Source: Streptomyces griseorubiginosus | GTDB taxonomy: Bacteria; Actinomycetota; Actinomycetes; Streptomycetales; Streptomycetaceae | Length of the DNA: 64,000 nucleotides | Direction of reading: 5' to 3' | NCBI RefSeq assembly: GCF_001514195.1 | Contig: NZ_KQ948735.1 | Span: 1,334,055 to 1,398,054 of the forward strand | In this document: positions 53,821 to 63,124 of the stretch, piece by piece | How the letters are laid out: each line of letters starts with the position of its first letter | Numbering within the stretch: position 1 is the stretch's first letter | Notes under the pieces: model-generated | What the model was told of the DNA's origin: nothing | The model's input: only the letters and a program-made list of their open reading frames with translations | Database searches by the model: none | Program-made: the position numbers and the translations under genes

Positions 53821-54512
53821 AGCCCCTCCAGCAGCGCCGGAGCCCCGTACCGCCCACTCGCCGGCCGCTCGTCCAGCAGCCGCAGGAAAGCCGGCACGAC
53901 ACCCGCCGGCCGCGGCCGCGGCTCCCTGTCCTGCGGTACGGCCGCCGCGTACAGGTCCGTCGCCATGTCCCCGGGATCGACGGCCCACACCCGCAGCCCG
54001 GGCTCCTCCTCGCCCAGCACCGCCGCGAGGTGGTCCAGGGCGGCCTTGGACGCCCCGTACCCGCCCCACGTCTCGTACGCCTCGGCGGCCGCGTCCGAAC
54101 TGACCGCGATCACCGTGCCCGCCTCCGACGCCCGCAGCAGCGGCAGCGCCTCCTGGACCAGGCCCAGCGCGGCCACGACATTCACCTCCAGCGCGCGGCG
54201 GAACCCGTCCAGCGGCAGCGCGTCGAGGCGGGTCAGCGGCTCGACGCCCAGCGCGCTCGCGTTGTTCACCAGCAGATCCACCCCGCCGAGCCTCCGGGCC
54301 GCGGCCACCAGCTCGGAGCGGTGCGCCGGGTCCGTGACGTCCCCGGGCAGGGCCGTCACCCGGGTCCGGTGCGCGGCGAGCGCGGCCGCCGTCCCCGCCA
54401 GCCCCTGGGGCGTCCTGGCGTCGAGCACCAGGTCCCAGCCCCGCGCGGCCAACGCCTCGGCGAGCGCCCGTCCAAGACCCTTCGAGGCCCCCGTGATGAT
54501 CGCGACCGGCAT
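53817..54512 (-). CDS. Short-chain dehydrogenase/reductase coupled to queA-like gene
   Basis: 231 aa classical SDR: TGASKGLG cofactor loop, LVNNASALGV, catalytic Ser in VIAVSSDAAAEAYETWGG and the YGASK motif for Tyr and Lys. The stop overlaps the start of the queA-like gene. Upstream, a second ATG (54560) gives a poor N-terminal extension. The pair looks like a two-gene operon with a common, unknown reaction. Confidence 0.88.
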   Translation of the reverse strand: MPVAIITGASKGLGRALAEALAARGWDLVLDARTPQGLAGTAAALAAHRTRVTALPGDVTDPAHRSELVAAARRLGGVDLLVNNASALGVEPLTRLDALPLDGFRRALEVNVVAALGLVQEALPLLRASEAGTVIAVSSDAAAEAYETWGGYGASKAALDHLAAVLGEEEPGLRVWAVDPGDMATDLYAAAVPQDREPRPRPAGVVPAFLRLLDERPASGRYGAPALLEGL

Positions 54513-54698
54513 GACATCCGTCCCCTCGTCCTGCACGCCTCCAGATCGGCGTGCCCCCAACCTAGGAACGCGTTGCGGCCGGCCGCCTCGGACGCGGGCC
54601 GCAGAGCGGCGCGGCCCTTCGCCCTAGGTCGCTTGCCCTAGTGGGGCGCGGTCACAGGTCCGATCCGCACTGTCACAGCCCGCCCGTACGCTGAGGGC

Positions 54699-55844
54699 AT
54701 GAGTCAAGGTCCACGGTCCGGCCTCGGCGCGGTGAGCTCCGCGCTGCTGGCCATGAGCAGGCATCTCGAGGTGCGCGACGTCCTCAAGACGATCGTCGCC
54801 TCGGCCCGCGAACTGCTCGACGCCCAGTACGCCGCCCTCGGCGTCCCGGACGACCACGGCGGCTTCGCCCAGTTCGTGGTGGACGGCGTCAGCGACGAGC
54901 AGTGGAAGGCCATCGGCCCGCTCCCGCGCCAGCACGGCATCCTCGCCGCGATGCTGCACGAGGCCACCCCTGAGCGCCTCGCCGATGTCCGCAAGGACCC
55001 CCGCTTCGAGGGCTGGCCGTCGGCCCACCCCGAGATGTCCGACTTCCTCGGCCTGCCGATCCGCGACGGCGACGAGGTCATCGGCGCCCTGTTCCTCGCC
55101 AACAAGAACTGTGACAAGCCCGAGGGCGGCTGCGGCTTCACCGAGGAGGACGAGCAGCTCCTGTCGATCCTCGCCCAGCACGCCGCGATCGCCCTCACCA
55201 ACGCCCGCCTCTACGAACGCAGCCGCGAACTGACGATCGCCGAGGAGCGCTCCCGGCTCGCCCACGAACTGCACGACGCCGTCAGCCAGAAGCTCTTCTC
55301 CCTGCGCCTGACCGCCCAGGCCGCGGCAGCCCTCGTCGACCGCGACCCGTCCCGCGCCAAGGGCGAGCTGCACCAGGTGGCGGTGCTGGCCGCCGAGGCC
55401 GCCGACGAACTCAGGGCCGCCGTGGTCGAACTGCGCCCCGCCGCCCTGGACGAGGACGGCCTGACCGCCACCCTGCGCACCCACGTCCAGGTCCTCGACC
55501 GCGCCCACACCGCCCGGGTGACCTTCACCGCCCGCAGCTTCCGCGCACTGCCCGCCGCCCAGGAGGAGGCCATGCTCCGCGTCGCCCAGGAGGCCCTGCA
55601 CAACGCGCTGCGGCACTCGGGCGCCGAGCATGTCGACGTGACGCTGGACCGGCGCGGCAGCGGAGCCGTCCTGCGGGTCACCGATGACGGAAGCGGCTTC
55701 GAACCGACGGCGATCCGCCGCGCGGGACGCCACCTCGGCCTGGTCTCCATGCGGGACCGCACCAGCGGGGTCGGCGGCACATTGACCGTTGAGTCGGCGC
55801 CCGGCAAGGGCACCACGATCGAGATGGAGGTCCCCGGTGGCTGA
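54699..55844 (+). CDS. GAF-domain sensor histidine kinase
   Basis: 381 aa, cytoplasmic. Residues about 20-175 form a GAF domain (DVLKTIVASARELLDAQYAA; FLGLPIRDGDEVIGALFLAN), similar to the haem-GAF of DevS/DosT though no haem ligand can be assigned. Then the HisKA_3 dimerisation box (EERSRLAHELHDAVSQKLFS) with the phospho-His in HELHD, and an ATPase domain with NALRHS and TDDGSGFEP. The gene overlaps the response regulator by 8 nt. Confidence 0.92.
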   Translation: MSQGPRSGLGAVSSALLAMSRHLEVRDVLKTIVASARELLDAQYAALGVPDDHGGFAQFVVDGVSDEQWKAIGPLPRQHGILAAMLHEATPERLADVRKDPRFEGWPSAHPEMSDFLGLPIRDGDEVIGALFLANKNCDKPEGGCGFTEEDEQLLSILAQHAAIALTNARLYERSRELTIAEERSRLAHELHDAVSQKLFSLRLTAQAAAALVDRDPSRAKGELHQVAVLAAEAADELRAAVVELRPAALDEDGLTATLRTHVQVLDRAHTARVTFTARSFRALPAAQEEAMLRVAQEALHNALRHSGAEHVDVTLDRRGSGAVLRVTDDGSGFEPTAIRRAGRHLGLVSMRDRTSGVGGTLTVESAPGKGTTIEMEVPGG

Positions 55845-56475
55845 CGCGATCAAGGTCCTGCTCGTCGACGACCACCAGGTCGTCCGCCGGGGCCTGCGCA
55901 CGTTCCTCGAAGTACAGGACGACATAGAGGTCGTGGGCGAGGCCGCCGACGGCGCCGAGGGGGTCCAGCGCGCCGAGGAACTGAAGCCCGACGTCGTCCT
56001 CATGGACGTCAAGATGCCGGGCATGGACGGCATCGACGCCCTGCGCCGGCTCCGCGAACTGGACAACCCCGCGCGCGTGTTGATCGTCACCAGCTTCACC
56101 GAACAGCGCACCGTGGTCCCGGCCCTCCGCGCGGGCGCCGCCGGATACGTCTACAAGGACGTGGACCCCGACGCCCTGGCCGGCGCCATCCGCTCCGTCC
56201 ACGCCGGCCACATCCTGCTCCAGCCCGAGGTGGCCGGCGCCCTGCTCTCCCAGGAGGAGAACAACTCCGGCCAGGGCAGGGGCGGTTCGCTCACGGAGCG
56301 GGAGCGCGAGGTACTCGGGCTGATCGCGGACGGCCGCTCCAACCGGGAGATCGCCCGCGCCCTGGTCCTCTCCGAGAAGACCGTGAAGACCCACGTCTCG
56401 AACATCCTGATGAAGCTCGACCTGGCGGATCGAACCCAGGCGGCACTGTGGGCGGTTCGTCATGGTGTGGCCTGA
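55837..56475 (+). CDS. NarL/FixJ-type response regulator
   Basis: 212 aa. Receiver domain with DDHQVVRRGLRTFLE, phospho-acceptor Asp in VVLMDVKMPGMDGI, Thr in VLIVTSFTEQRT and Lys in YVYKDVDPDALAGAI; C-terminal LuxR-type helix-turn-helix (LTEREREVLGLIADGRSNRE and ALVLSEKTVKTHVSNILMKL). The GTG at 55837 overlaps the kinase gene. Targets may include the chaplin genes just downstream, which is inference from position. Confidence 0.92.
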   Translation: MADAIKVLLVDDHQVVRRGLRTFLEVQDDIEVVGEAADGAEGVQRAEELKPDVVLMDVKMPGMDGIDALRRLRELDNPARVLIVTSFTEQRTVVPALRAGAAGYVYKDVDPDALAGAIRSVHAGHILLQPEVAGALLSQEENNSGQGRGGSLTEREREVLGLIADGRSNREIARALVLSEKTVKTHVSNILMKLDLADRTQAALWAVRHGVA

Positions 56476-56592
56476 TAGGACTTCATACTGTCGTGGGAAT
56501 GTCCCCCGGACGGCGCAACCCTGATGGATCTCCACCGTTCTCCAGTGCGTGCTGCGGCGACTGCCGCGGCAATCGTTAGGGAGGGCTCAGTA

Positions 56593-56838
56593 GTGAAGAA
56601 CCTGAAGAAGGCAGCGGCCGTGACGATGGTGGCCGGCGGGCTGATCGCCGCCGGTGCCGGCATGGCCTCCGCCACCGAGGGGGCGCACGCCGACGGCAAG
56701 GCCGTGGGCTCGCCGGGCGTCGCCTCGGGCAACCTCGTCCAGGCCCCGGTCCACGTCCCGGTGAACGCCGTGGGCAACAGCGTGAACGTCATCGGTGTGC
56801 TGAACCCCGCCTTCGGCAACCTCGGCCTCAACCACTGA
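56593..56838 (+). CDS. chpE: Short Cys-less chaplin (ChpE-type), copy 1
   Basis: 81 aa. Signal peptide (KKAAAVTMVAGGLIAAGAGM ending ATEG) then a single chaplin domain: VGSPGVASGNLVQAPVHVPV and AVGNSVNVIGVLNPAFGN. Chaplins assemble into the amyloid-like surface layer that lets aerial hyphae leave the wet substrate. The pair of conserved Cys found in most chaplins is missing, as in ChpE of S. coelicolor. GTG 56593 with AGGGAGGG upstream. Confidence 0.93.
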   Translation: MKNLKKAAAVTMVAGGLIAAGAGMASATEGAHADGKAVGSPGVASGNLVQAPVHVPVNAVGNSVNVIGVLNPAFGNLGLNH

Positions 56839-56866
56839 TTCCTCGCCTCCGGCGGGCAGTGGCTCC

Positions 56867-56899
56867 GGCCTCCCGGACGCGTCACGCGTCCGGGAGGCC
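56867..56899. terminator. Terminator between the two chaplin genes
   Basis: A 14-bp GC-rich stem with a 5-nt GTCAC loop (56867-56880 with 56886-56899), 28 bp after the first chaplin stop. The second chaplin therefore probably has its own promoter. Confidence 0.8.
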
Positions 56900-57033
56900 G
56901 ATCCGTTTGTCGTTCGAATGAGCCGAACGGTGAATCCTGCGGGGATATGCGTGCCGCCCGGGCCTGCAAACGCGTTGATCAGCGCACGACCCGCGGCCGG
57001 GTCGGATACGCGAACGCAGGAGGAACGCTTCCC

Positions 57034-57273
57034 ATGAACATCGCCAAGAAGGCCGCCGTGGCCATCACCGTCGCCGGTATCGCCACGGGTGCCGCCGCCG
57101 GTGCCGCTGTCGCCGACGCGGGTGCCGACGGCGCGGCCGTGGGCTCGCCGGGCGTCGTCTCGGGCAACCTGGTCCAGGTCCCGGTCCACGTCCCGGTGAA
57201 CGTAGTCGGCGACAGCGTGAACGTCATCGGTCTGCTGAACCCGGCGTTCGGCAACACCGGCGTGAACGGCTGA
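57034..57273 (+). CDS. Short Cys-less chaplin, copy 2
   Basis: 79 aa, same plan as the preceding gene: signal peptide (KKAAVAITVAGIATGAAAGA ending near ADAG) and one chaplin domain, VGSPGVVSGNLVQVPVHVPV with NVVGDSVNVIGLLNPAFGNT. No Cys. AGGAGG ends 9 nt before the ATG. Domain identity to copy 1 is very high while the signal peptides differ, so this is a duplication with the functional part conserved. Confidence 0.93.
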   Translation: MNIAKKAAVAITVAGIATGAAAGAAVADAGADGAAVGSPGVVSGNLVQVPVHVPVNVVGDSVNVIGLLNPAFGNTGVNG

Positions 57274-57291
57274 CGCCTGGTCTGAACCGAG

Positions 57292-57325
57292 GGGCCCCTC
57301 AAGTCAACGACGACTTGAGGGGCCC
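57292..57325. terminator. Terminator after chaplin copy 2
   Basis: 14-bp stem GGGCCCCTCAAGTC (57292-57305) with 57312-57325 and a 6-nt loop, 18 bp downstream of the stop. Confidence 0.85.
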
Positions 57326-57421
57326 TTGGCGTTGACCGTCGTAGGGCAGGGACCGTCGCTCGGCTGCGGCCGGGTGAGGCGGGTGCAGCTGAGTGCGTAT
57401 GACTGCACCCAGCTGCTTCTA

Positions 57422-57462
57422 GGGGCGCGGGGAACTGCGCGACCAGCCCCGACGCACCCGCA
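57422..57462. repeat. 41-bp dispersed element, plus-strand copy
   Basis: Begins with the invariant 19-mer GGGGCGCGGGGAACTGCGC and continues GACCAGCCCCGACGCACCCG. It lies between chaplin copy 2 and the convergent unknown gene, 97 bp after the terminator. Other copies are in the 4.5 kb spacer and at 60888. Confidence 0.85.
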
Positions 57463-57502
57463 CCCGCAAGACGGCACAGCGAGGCACCCCCTTAGGCGCA
57501 GC

Positions 57503-58291
57503 TCACCGCACCCCCCGCTCCCGCTCCTCCACATACGCGTTGTAAGCCGCCACCTGCGCCCGCCGAGCCGTCCGCTCCACCGGCCGCAACGCCTCCCCCC
57601 GAGCCCGCATCTCCGCAGAACTCACCGCACCCCCATGTCCGTTCTCATACGCCAGCGACACCAGCAACCCCACCCGCTGAGCAAGCTCCAACACCCGCAC
57701 CGCGCGCGGCGGATACCCCGGCGCCAGAACCTCCCGCCCCCGCTCGGCCCGAGCCCGGTACGCCCCGATCGCCGCCTCCGCCACCGGCCCCGACCCGGCC
57801 ACGTCCAGCCGCGACAACACCTCCGTCGCCTCCCGCAGGGCCTCCGCGAGCTCCCGCTCCGCCTCGCCCAGCGAGGGCACGTCCGCCGGCGGAGCCTCCC
57901 GCACCGGCAGTACGTGCCACACCACCTCGACATGCACATCACCCGAAGGCCCGGCCTCGTACACCTCCGGCACCAGACCCAGCGCGGCGCCGTGACAGAC
58001 GACCGCCTCCTCCGCCTCCAACGCCCGTGCGTTGAACTCCGGCGGCCCGCTCAGCCCCAGCGGATGCCCGGGAGCGGGCAGCGCGACCCGCAGCCCCGTG
58101 ACCCCGAGCGACCGCAGCCGCCCGAGCGCGAGGGTGAGACCGACCGCCGAAGCCTCCCCGGGCAGCCCCTCCACCCGGTGCACGGCATCGTCACCGACGA
58201 TCGCCAGCACGGCGTCGTCGGGCGGGACAAGTCCGGCCAAAAGGCCGTTTCCCCAAGCGGCAAGGCGTCCAGAGCGCGGTTCCGAGAGCAT
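57503..58291 (-). CDS. Conserved actinobacterial protein, function unknown
   Basis: 262 aa, no signal peptide or membrane segment. Sequence starts MLSEPRSGRLAAWGNGLLAG and has repeated charged helical stretches, including GEAERELAEALREATEVLSR and a basic C-terminus (RPVERTARRAQVAAYNAYVE). The middle LVPEVYEAGPSGDVHVEVVW could be a beta sheet. I do not recognise a family. The codon pattern is typical for this genome. Confidence 0.75.
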   Translation of the reverse strand: MLSEPRSGRLAAWGNGLLAGLVPPDDAVLAIVGDDAVHRVEGLPGEASAVGLTLALGRLRSLGVTGLRVALPAPGHPLGLSGPPEFNARALEAEEAVVCHGAALGLVPEVYEAGPSGDVHVEVVWHVLPVREAPPADVPSLGEAERELAEALREATEVLSRLDVAGSGPVAEAAIGAYRARAERGREVLAPGYPPRAVRVLELAQRVGLLVSLAYENGHGGAVSSAEMRARGEALRPVERTARRAQVAAYNAYVEERERGVR

Positions 58292-58430
58292 GCCCCCAGC
58301 CTAAGGACCTGACCTATGGACCGGACCGCGCGGCCGGTGGCGTAGATTTCATCGAGGGCTGCGCCCAAAAGCGCGCACGCGACAGCCGAGACGTCGACAC
58401 CGTCACACTGCAAGGGGAGACAACGCGCTC

Positions 58431-59228
<798 letters not shown>

Positions 59229-59323
59229 TCAAGTGAAGTCCCCGCAAAAACACGGGTAAGAAGCCCCTCCCGGCGCCATCGCGCCCTGTCGGAGGCGGTA
59301 CCCGCGGACCTACCATTGACCAT

Positions 59324-59755
59324 GTGAACGACATCGACGCATGGGTGTGGTGGCTCGTCGGCGCGGCAGCGCTCGGAATCCCGCTCGTGGTGACCGCGAT
59401 GCCGGAGTTCGGCATGCTCGCGGTCGGCGCCGTCGCGGCAGCGGTCTCGGCCGGGCTCGGCGGTGACGTCGTCGTGCAGGTGCTCGTCTTCGTCGTCGTC
59501 TCGGTGGCCCTCATCGCCGTCGTACGGCCCATCGCGGCACGGCATTCCTCCCAGCGACCCCAACTCGTCACGGGCGTCGACGCCCTGAAGGGCAAGCAGG
59601 CCGTCGTCCTGGAGCGCGTCGACAGCGCGGGCGGCCGGATCAAGCTCGCCGGCGAGGTCTGGTCGGCCCGCGCCCTCGACACCGGCCGGGCCTACGAAGT
59701 GGGCCAGGAAGTCGATGTGGTGGACATCGAGGGAGCGACCGCGATCGTCATGTGA
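59324..59755 (+). CDS. NfeD family membrane protein
   Basis: 143 aa. Three helices (WVWWLVGAAALGIPLVVTA; FGMLAVGAVAAAVSAGLG; VVVQVLVFVVVSVALIAVV) followed by an OB-fold domain (TGVDALKGKQAVVLERVDSA to VGQEVDVVDIEGATAIVM). NfeD proteins partner SPFH/stomatin proteins, as the gene 131 bp downstream shows. GTG 59324. Confidence 0.9.
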   Translation: MNDIDAWVWWLVGAAALGIPLVVTAMPEFGMLAVGAVAAAVSAGLGGDVVVQVLVFVVVSVALIAVVRPIAARHSSQRPQLVTGVDALKGKQAVVLERVDSAGGRIKLAGEVWSARALDTGRAYEVGQEVDVVDIEGATAIVM

Positions 59756-59885
59756 CCTCGCAGGATGCAACTGAACCGAACGCACCACGAGTTGTACGAC
59801 GGTCTGTCAGACTCGACCAGCAAGATCTTCAACAACCATAAGATCTTCCGAAAACGCCGAGGCGGAGAAGGGCACGGGGAGCACG

Positions 59886-60824
59886 ATGGAACCGGTCATC
59901 ATCGTCTTGATCATTCTGGTGGTGTTGGTCTTCATCGCCCTGATCAAGACGATCCAGGTCATCCCGCAGGCGAGCGCCGCCATCGTCGAGCGCTTCGGCC
60001 GCTACACGCGGACACTCAACGCGGGCCTCAACATCGTGGTCCCGTTCATAGACACCATCCGCAACCGCATCGACCTGCGTGAACAGGTCGTGCCGTTCCC
60101 GCCGCAGCCGGTGATCACCCAGGACAACCTGGTCGTCAACATCGACACGGTCATCTACTACCAGGTCACCGACGCCCGCGCCGCGACCTACGAGGTCGCC
60201 AGCTACATCCAGGCGATCGAGCAGCTCACCGTCACCACGCTGCGCAACATCATCGGCGGCATGGACCTGGAGCGAACGCTGACCTCCCGCGAGGAGATCA
60301 ACGCGGCCCTGCGCGGAGTCCTCGACGAGGCCACCGGCAAGTGGGGCATCCGCGTCAACCGCGTCGAACTCAAGGCGATCGAGCCCCCGACCTCCATCCA
60401 GGACTCGATGGAGAAGCAGATGCGCGCCGACCGTGACAAGCGCGCCGCGATCCTCACCGCGGAAGGCACCCGCCAGGCCGCGATCCTCACCGCCGAGGGT
60501 GAGAAGCAGTCCCAGATCCTGCGCGCTGAGGGTGAGGCCAAGGCCGCGGCCCTGCGCGCCGAGGGCGAGGCCCAGGCGGTCCGCACGGTCTTCGAGGCCA
60601 TCCACGCCGGCGACCCGGACCAGAAGCTGCTCTCCTACCAGTACCTCCAGATGCTCCCCAAGATCGCCGAGGGCGACGCCAACAAGCTCTGGATCGTCCC
60701 CAGCGAAATCGGCGACGCCCTCAAGGGCCTGTCCGGCGCGATGGGCAACTTCGGCAACATCGGCGGCGGTTCAAGCGGAGGCAACGGCGGCACGGAACGC
60801 CGGGAAACCCCGAAGATCGACTGA
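59886..60824 (+). CDS. SPFH-domain (stomatin/prohibitin-like) protein
   Basis: 312 aa. N-terminal membrane helix (IIVLIILVVLVFIALIKTIQ), the SPFH/band-7 domain (VERFGRYTRTLNAGLNIVVP; VVNIDTVIYYQVTDA), then a coiled-coil region with repeated AEGxxxAA segments, and a Gly-rich C-terminus. Forms large membrane-linked scaffolds with NfeD in other bacteria. A second ATG exists nearby, but the first best fits the helix. Confidence 0.92.
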   Translation: MEPVIIVLIILVVLVFIALIKTIQVIPQASAAIVERFGRYTRTLNAGLNIVVPFIDTIRNRIDLREQVVPFPPQPVITQDNLVVNIDTVIYYQVTDARAATYEVASYIQAIEQLTVTTLRNIIGGMDLERTLTSREEINAALRGVLDEATGKWGIRVNRVELKAIEPPTSIQDSMEKQMRADRDKRAAILTAEGTRQAAILTAEGEKQSQILRAEGEAKAAALRAEGEAQAVRTVFEAIHAGDPDQKLLSYQYLQMLPKIAEGDANKLWIVPSEIGDALKGLSGAMGNFGNIGGGSSGGNGGTERRETPKID

Positions 60825-60846
60825 CGCAGGCATTTCCGTACGACAG

Positions 60847-60878
60847 CAGGGCCCGCCTTCTCGAGAAGGCGGGCCCTG
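60847..60878. terminator. Perfect 32-nt palindrome terminator after SPFH gene
   Basis: 14-bp stem (CAGGGCCCGCCTTC, 60847-60860, with 60865-60878) around a TCGA centre, 22 bp after the stop. Directly followed by a copy of the 41-bp element. Confidence 0.88.
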
Positions 60879-60887
60879 ACGCACTCA

Positions 60888-60928
60888 GGGGCGCGGGGAA
60901 CTGCGCGACAAGCCACGACGCACCCGCA
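60888..60928. repeat. 41-bp dispersed element, third plus-strand copy
   Basis: Starts with the same invariant 19-mer and continues GACAAGCCACGACGCACCCG. It differs from the 57422 copy at only a few positions. It lies between the convergent SPFH and HNH genes. Confidence 0.85.
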
Positions 60929-60957
60929 GTCGCATCAGAACCGGACCCGGCAGATGA

Positions 60958-61464
60958 CTAGGCGGCCTCTCGAGCCAGCCACTCCGGCAACGCCGAGAAG
61001 TCCTCGTGTCCCAGCGACAACAGCATCGCGTCCGCCGGAGTCGGCTCGAACGGCTGACGCAGCAACGGCATCCCCGCCTCCGCCGGAGTCCGGTTCGCCT
61101 TGCGGTGGTTGTCCTCCGCGCAGGAGGCCACCGTATTCAGCCAGGTGTCCTGACCGCCCTGGGACCGCGGCACCACGTGGTCCACGGTCGTCGCCCGCCG
61201 CCCGCAGTACGCGCACCTGTGCCGGTCACGCACCAGAACACCCCGCCGGGACCACGGAGCTTGTCTTCGGAAGGGCACCCGCACGTACCTGCACAACCTG
61301 ATCACCCGGGGCGCCGGTATGTCGACCGCGGCTCCGCGCATACGCAGTTCGGGGTGGGACTGCTCGACGACGGCCTTGTCCTGAAGCACCAGAACGACGG
61401 CTCGATTCAACGTCACCGTCGACAGCGGCTCAAAGCTCGCGTTCAGTACCAGCGTCTCCCGCAT
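60958..61464 (-). CDS. HNH endonuclease family protein
   Basis: 168 aa. The HNH motif is in RCAYCGRRATTVDHVVPRSQ followed by GGQDTWLNTVASCAEDNHRK, with a Cys-x2-Cys zinc knuckle and catalytic His. The N-terminal domain (LVLNASFEPLSTVTLNRAVV) is typical of the actinobacterial HNH family seen in every Streptomyces, role unknown. GGAGGTG precedes the ATG at 61464. Not linked to any mobile element here. Confidence 0.88.
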   Translation of the reverse strand: MRETLVLNASFEPLSTVTLNRAVVLVLQDKAVVEQSHPELRMRGAAVDIPAPRVIRLCRYVRVPFRRQAPWSRRGVLVRDRHRCAYCGRRATTVDHVVPRSQGGQDTWLNTVASCAEDNHRKANRTPAEAGMPLLRQPFEPTPADAMLLSLGHEDFSALPEWLAREAA

Positions 61465-61617
61465 GACCAGCCCACCTCCCGTTGCGTACCGGCCCACCCC
61501 CTGGCGGGCTTGGGCTTGGATCAACTCTGGCCGGGCACGCCGAGATGGACAACGCAATAAAAAGTGCCCGCCCCTGATCAATTCCAAGACCAGAGGCGGG
61601 CAAACGCTCGTTGAACG

Positions 61618-62157
61618 TCAGTCTTCGGCGGGCACCTCGTACTCACCGATCAACTGGGCACGTCCGATCGTGTGGAACCGCAGGTTGAACCCCACAACGG
61701 CAGGCGACGCGTCGGAATCCGGCCCGAGCTTCTCCTGGTCCACCGCGTACACCGTGAAGACGTACCGGTGCGGCCCGTCCCCGGCCGGCGGAGCGGCCCC
61801 ACCGAAGTCCTTCGACCCGTAGTCGTTCCGCGCCTGTACGGCACCCTCCGGCAGCCCCTCGAACTTCCCGCTGCCCGCGCCCACCGGCAGCTCGGTCACC
61901 GAGGCCGGGATGTCGAACACGACCCAGTGCCAGAACCCACTACCCGTGGGCGCGTCGGGGTCGTAGCAGGTCACGGCGAAGCTCTTGGTCTCCGGAGGGA
62001 AACCCTCCCAGCGCAGCTGCGGAGAGGTGTTGCCGGCCGCGTAGACCTGAGCGTCCTTCAGCGTCGCCCCCTCGGAGACGTCCTCACTCGTCACCGTGAA
62101 CGACGGCACGGGCGGATGGAAGTCATGGGGGAGCGGCCGCCGCTTGAGCTCGGTCAC
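61618..62157 (-). CDS. YbhB/YbcL-type PEBP family protein
   Basis: 179 aa phosphatidylethanolamine-binding/Raf-kinase-inhibitor-like protein. The PEBP ligand site is seen in CYDPDAPTGSGFWHWVVFDI and the second block in GPHRYVFTVYAVDQEKLG, with YGSKDFGGAAPPAGDGPH in the CR2-like region. No signal peptide, so it is cytoplasmic. Function unknown; it may bind phospholipid or act on proteases. GTG 62157. Confidence 0.9.
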   Translation of the reverse strand: MTELKRRPLPHDFHPPVPSFTVTSEDVSEGATLKDAQVYAAGNTSPQLRWEGFPPETKSFAVTCYDPDAPTGSGFWHWVVFDIPASVTELPVGAGSGKFEGLPEGAVQARNDYGSKDFGGAAPPAGDGPHRYVFTVYAVDQEKLGPDSDASPAVVGFNLRFHTIGRAQLIGEYEVPAED

Positions 62158-62200
62158 CTCGGTACCTCCTGGTCTGTCAGCGGAATCAACAGTTCCGAGC

Positions 62201-62983
62201 CTAGAACCAGTTGCGCCTGCTGCCGACCTCGGACAGCCACTGGTTGAGGTAGGCGGCCCAGTCGGTGCCCTGGTAGTCGTGCAGACCCACCTGGAAGGAA
62301 CGGAAGGTGTCACTGCCCTCGCTGAACAGACCCGGCTTCTTGTCCATCTCCAGCACCACGTCCATCGCGTGACCGTCCGCGACGAAGCTCAACTCGACCT
62401 GGTTCAGTCCCCGGTACTGCTGCGGCGGGAAGAACTCGACCTCCTGGTAGAACGGCAGCTGCTGCCGCGTCCCACGGATGTGCCCGCGCTCCAGGTCCGC
62501 GTTCTTGAAGCGGAAGCCCAGCTGGAGGAACGCGTCCAGGATCGCCTTCTGCGCCGGCAGCGGGTGCACGTTGACCGGGTCGAGGTCACCGGAGTCCACG
62601 GCACGCGCGATGGCCAGCTCGGTGGTCACACCGACGTTCATCCCGCGCAGCGCCTGCCCGTCGATCATGGTGATCGGCGTCTCCCAGGGGATCTCGATAC
62701 CGAACGGCACCGCGTGCACCGCGTTCGCCTGCAGCGTGAAGGCACCGCCGAGCGACACCTTCGTGAACTGGACGTCCTGCTTGTACTCCTGGTCGCCGCT
62801 CTCGACCTCGACCCTGGCCTGGAGCCCGACCGACAGCCCCTCGATCTCCTGGTCCACGGACCCGCCCTGGATCCGCACCTCACCCTGGACGACACCACCC
62901 GGGACGACGTTGACCTCGGTCAGCACCGTCTCCACCGAAGCCCCGCCGGCCCCCAGGCTCGCGAGCAGCTTCTTGAACGCCAT
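62201..62983 (-). CDS. spo0M: Sporulation-control protein Spo0M family
   Basis: 260 aa, arrestin-like beta-sandwich protein. N-terminal MAFKKLLASLGAGGASVETV, then VVQGEVRIQGGSVDQEIEGL and SVGLQARVEVESGDQEYKQD, the family's beta strands, and a C-terminal LGLHDYQGTDW-type region. In Bacillus Spo0M affects sporulation and in actinobacteria its role is unclear. ATG 62983. Possibly in one operon with the PEBP gene, 43 bp downstream. Confidence 0.88.
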   Translation of the reverse strand: MAFKKLLASLGAGGASVETVLTEVNVVPGGVVQGEVRIQGGSVDQEIEGLSVGLQARVEVESGDQEYKQDVQFTKVSLGGAFTLQANAVHAVPFGIEIPWETPITMIDGQALRGMNVGVTTELAIARAVDSGDLDPVNVHPLPAQKAILDAFLQLGFRFKNADLERGHIRGTRQQLPFYQEVEFFPPQQYRGLNQVELSFVADGHAMDVVLEMDKKPGLFSEGSDTFRSFQVGLHDYQGTDWAAYLNQWLSEVGSRRNWF

Positions 62984-63124
62984 GTCTCTCCTCTTAGAAC
63001 GCGCGGATTCCTGATCCCTACAAACGCGATCCGGCCGTGGTCGGTTCCGCGCCCTCACCCTGGCAAGCGGACGAAGCCTTGACCACCCCTTGGCACACAC
63101 CCGTCTGGACTACGCTCGTACGCC

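Noticed and set aside
60958..61464. HNH gene as part of a mobile intron or toxin system
   Set aside because: No inteins, introns, immunity gene or repeat borders are adjacent; the family is a single-copy conserved gene in Streptomyces.
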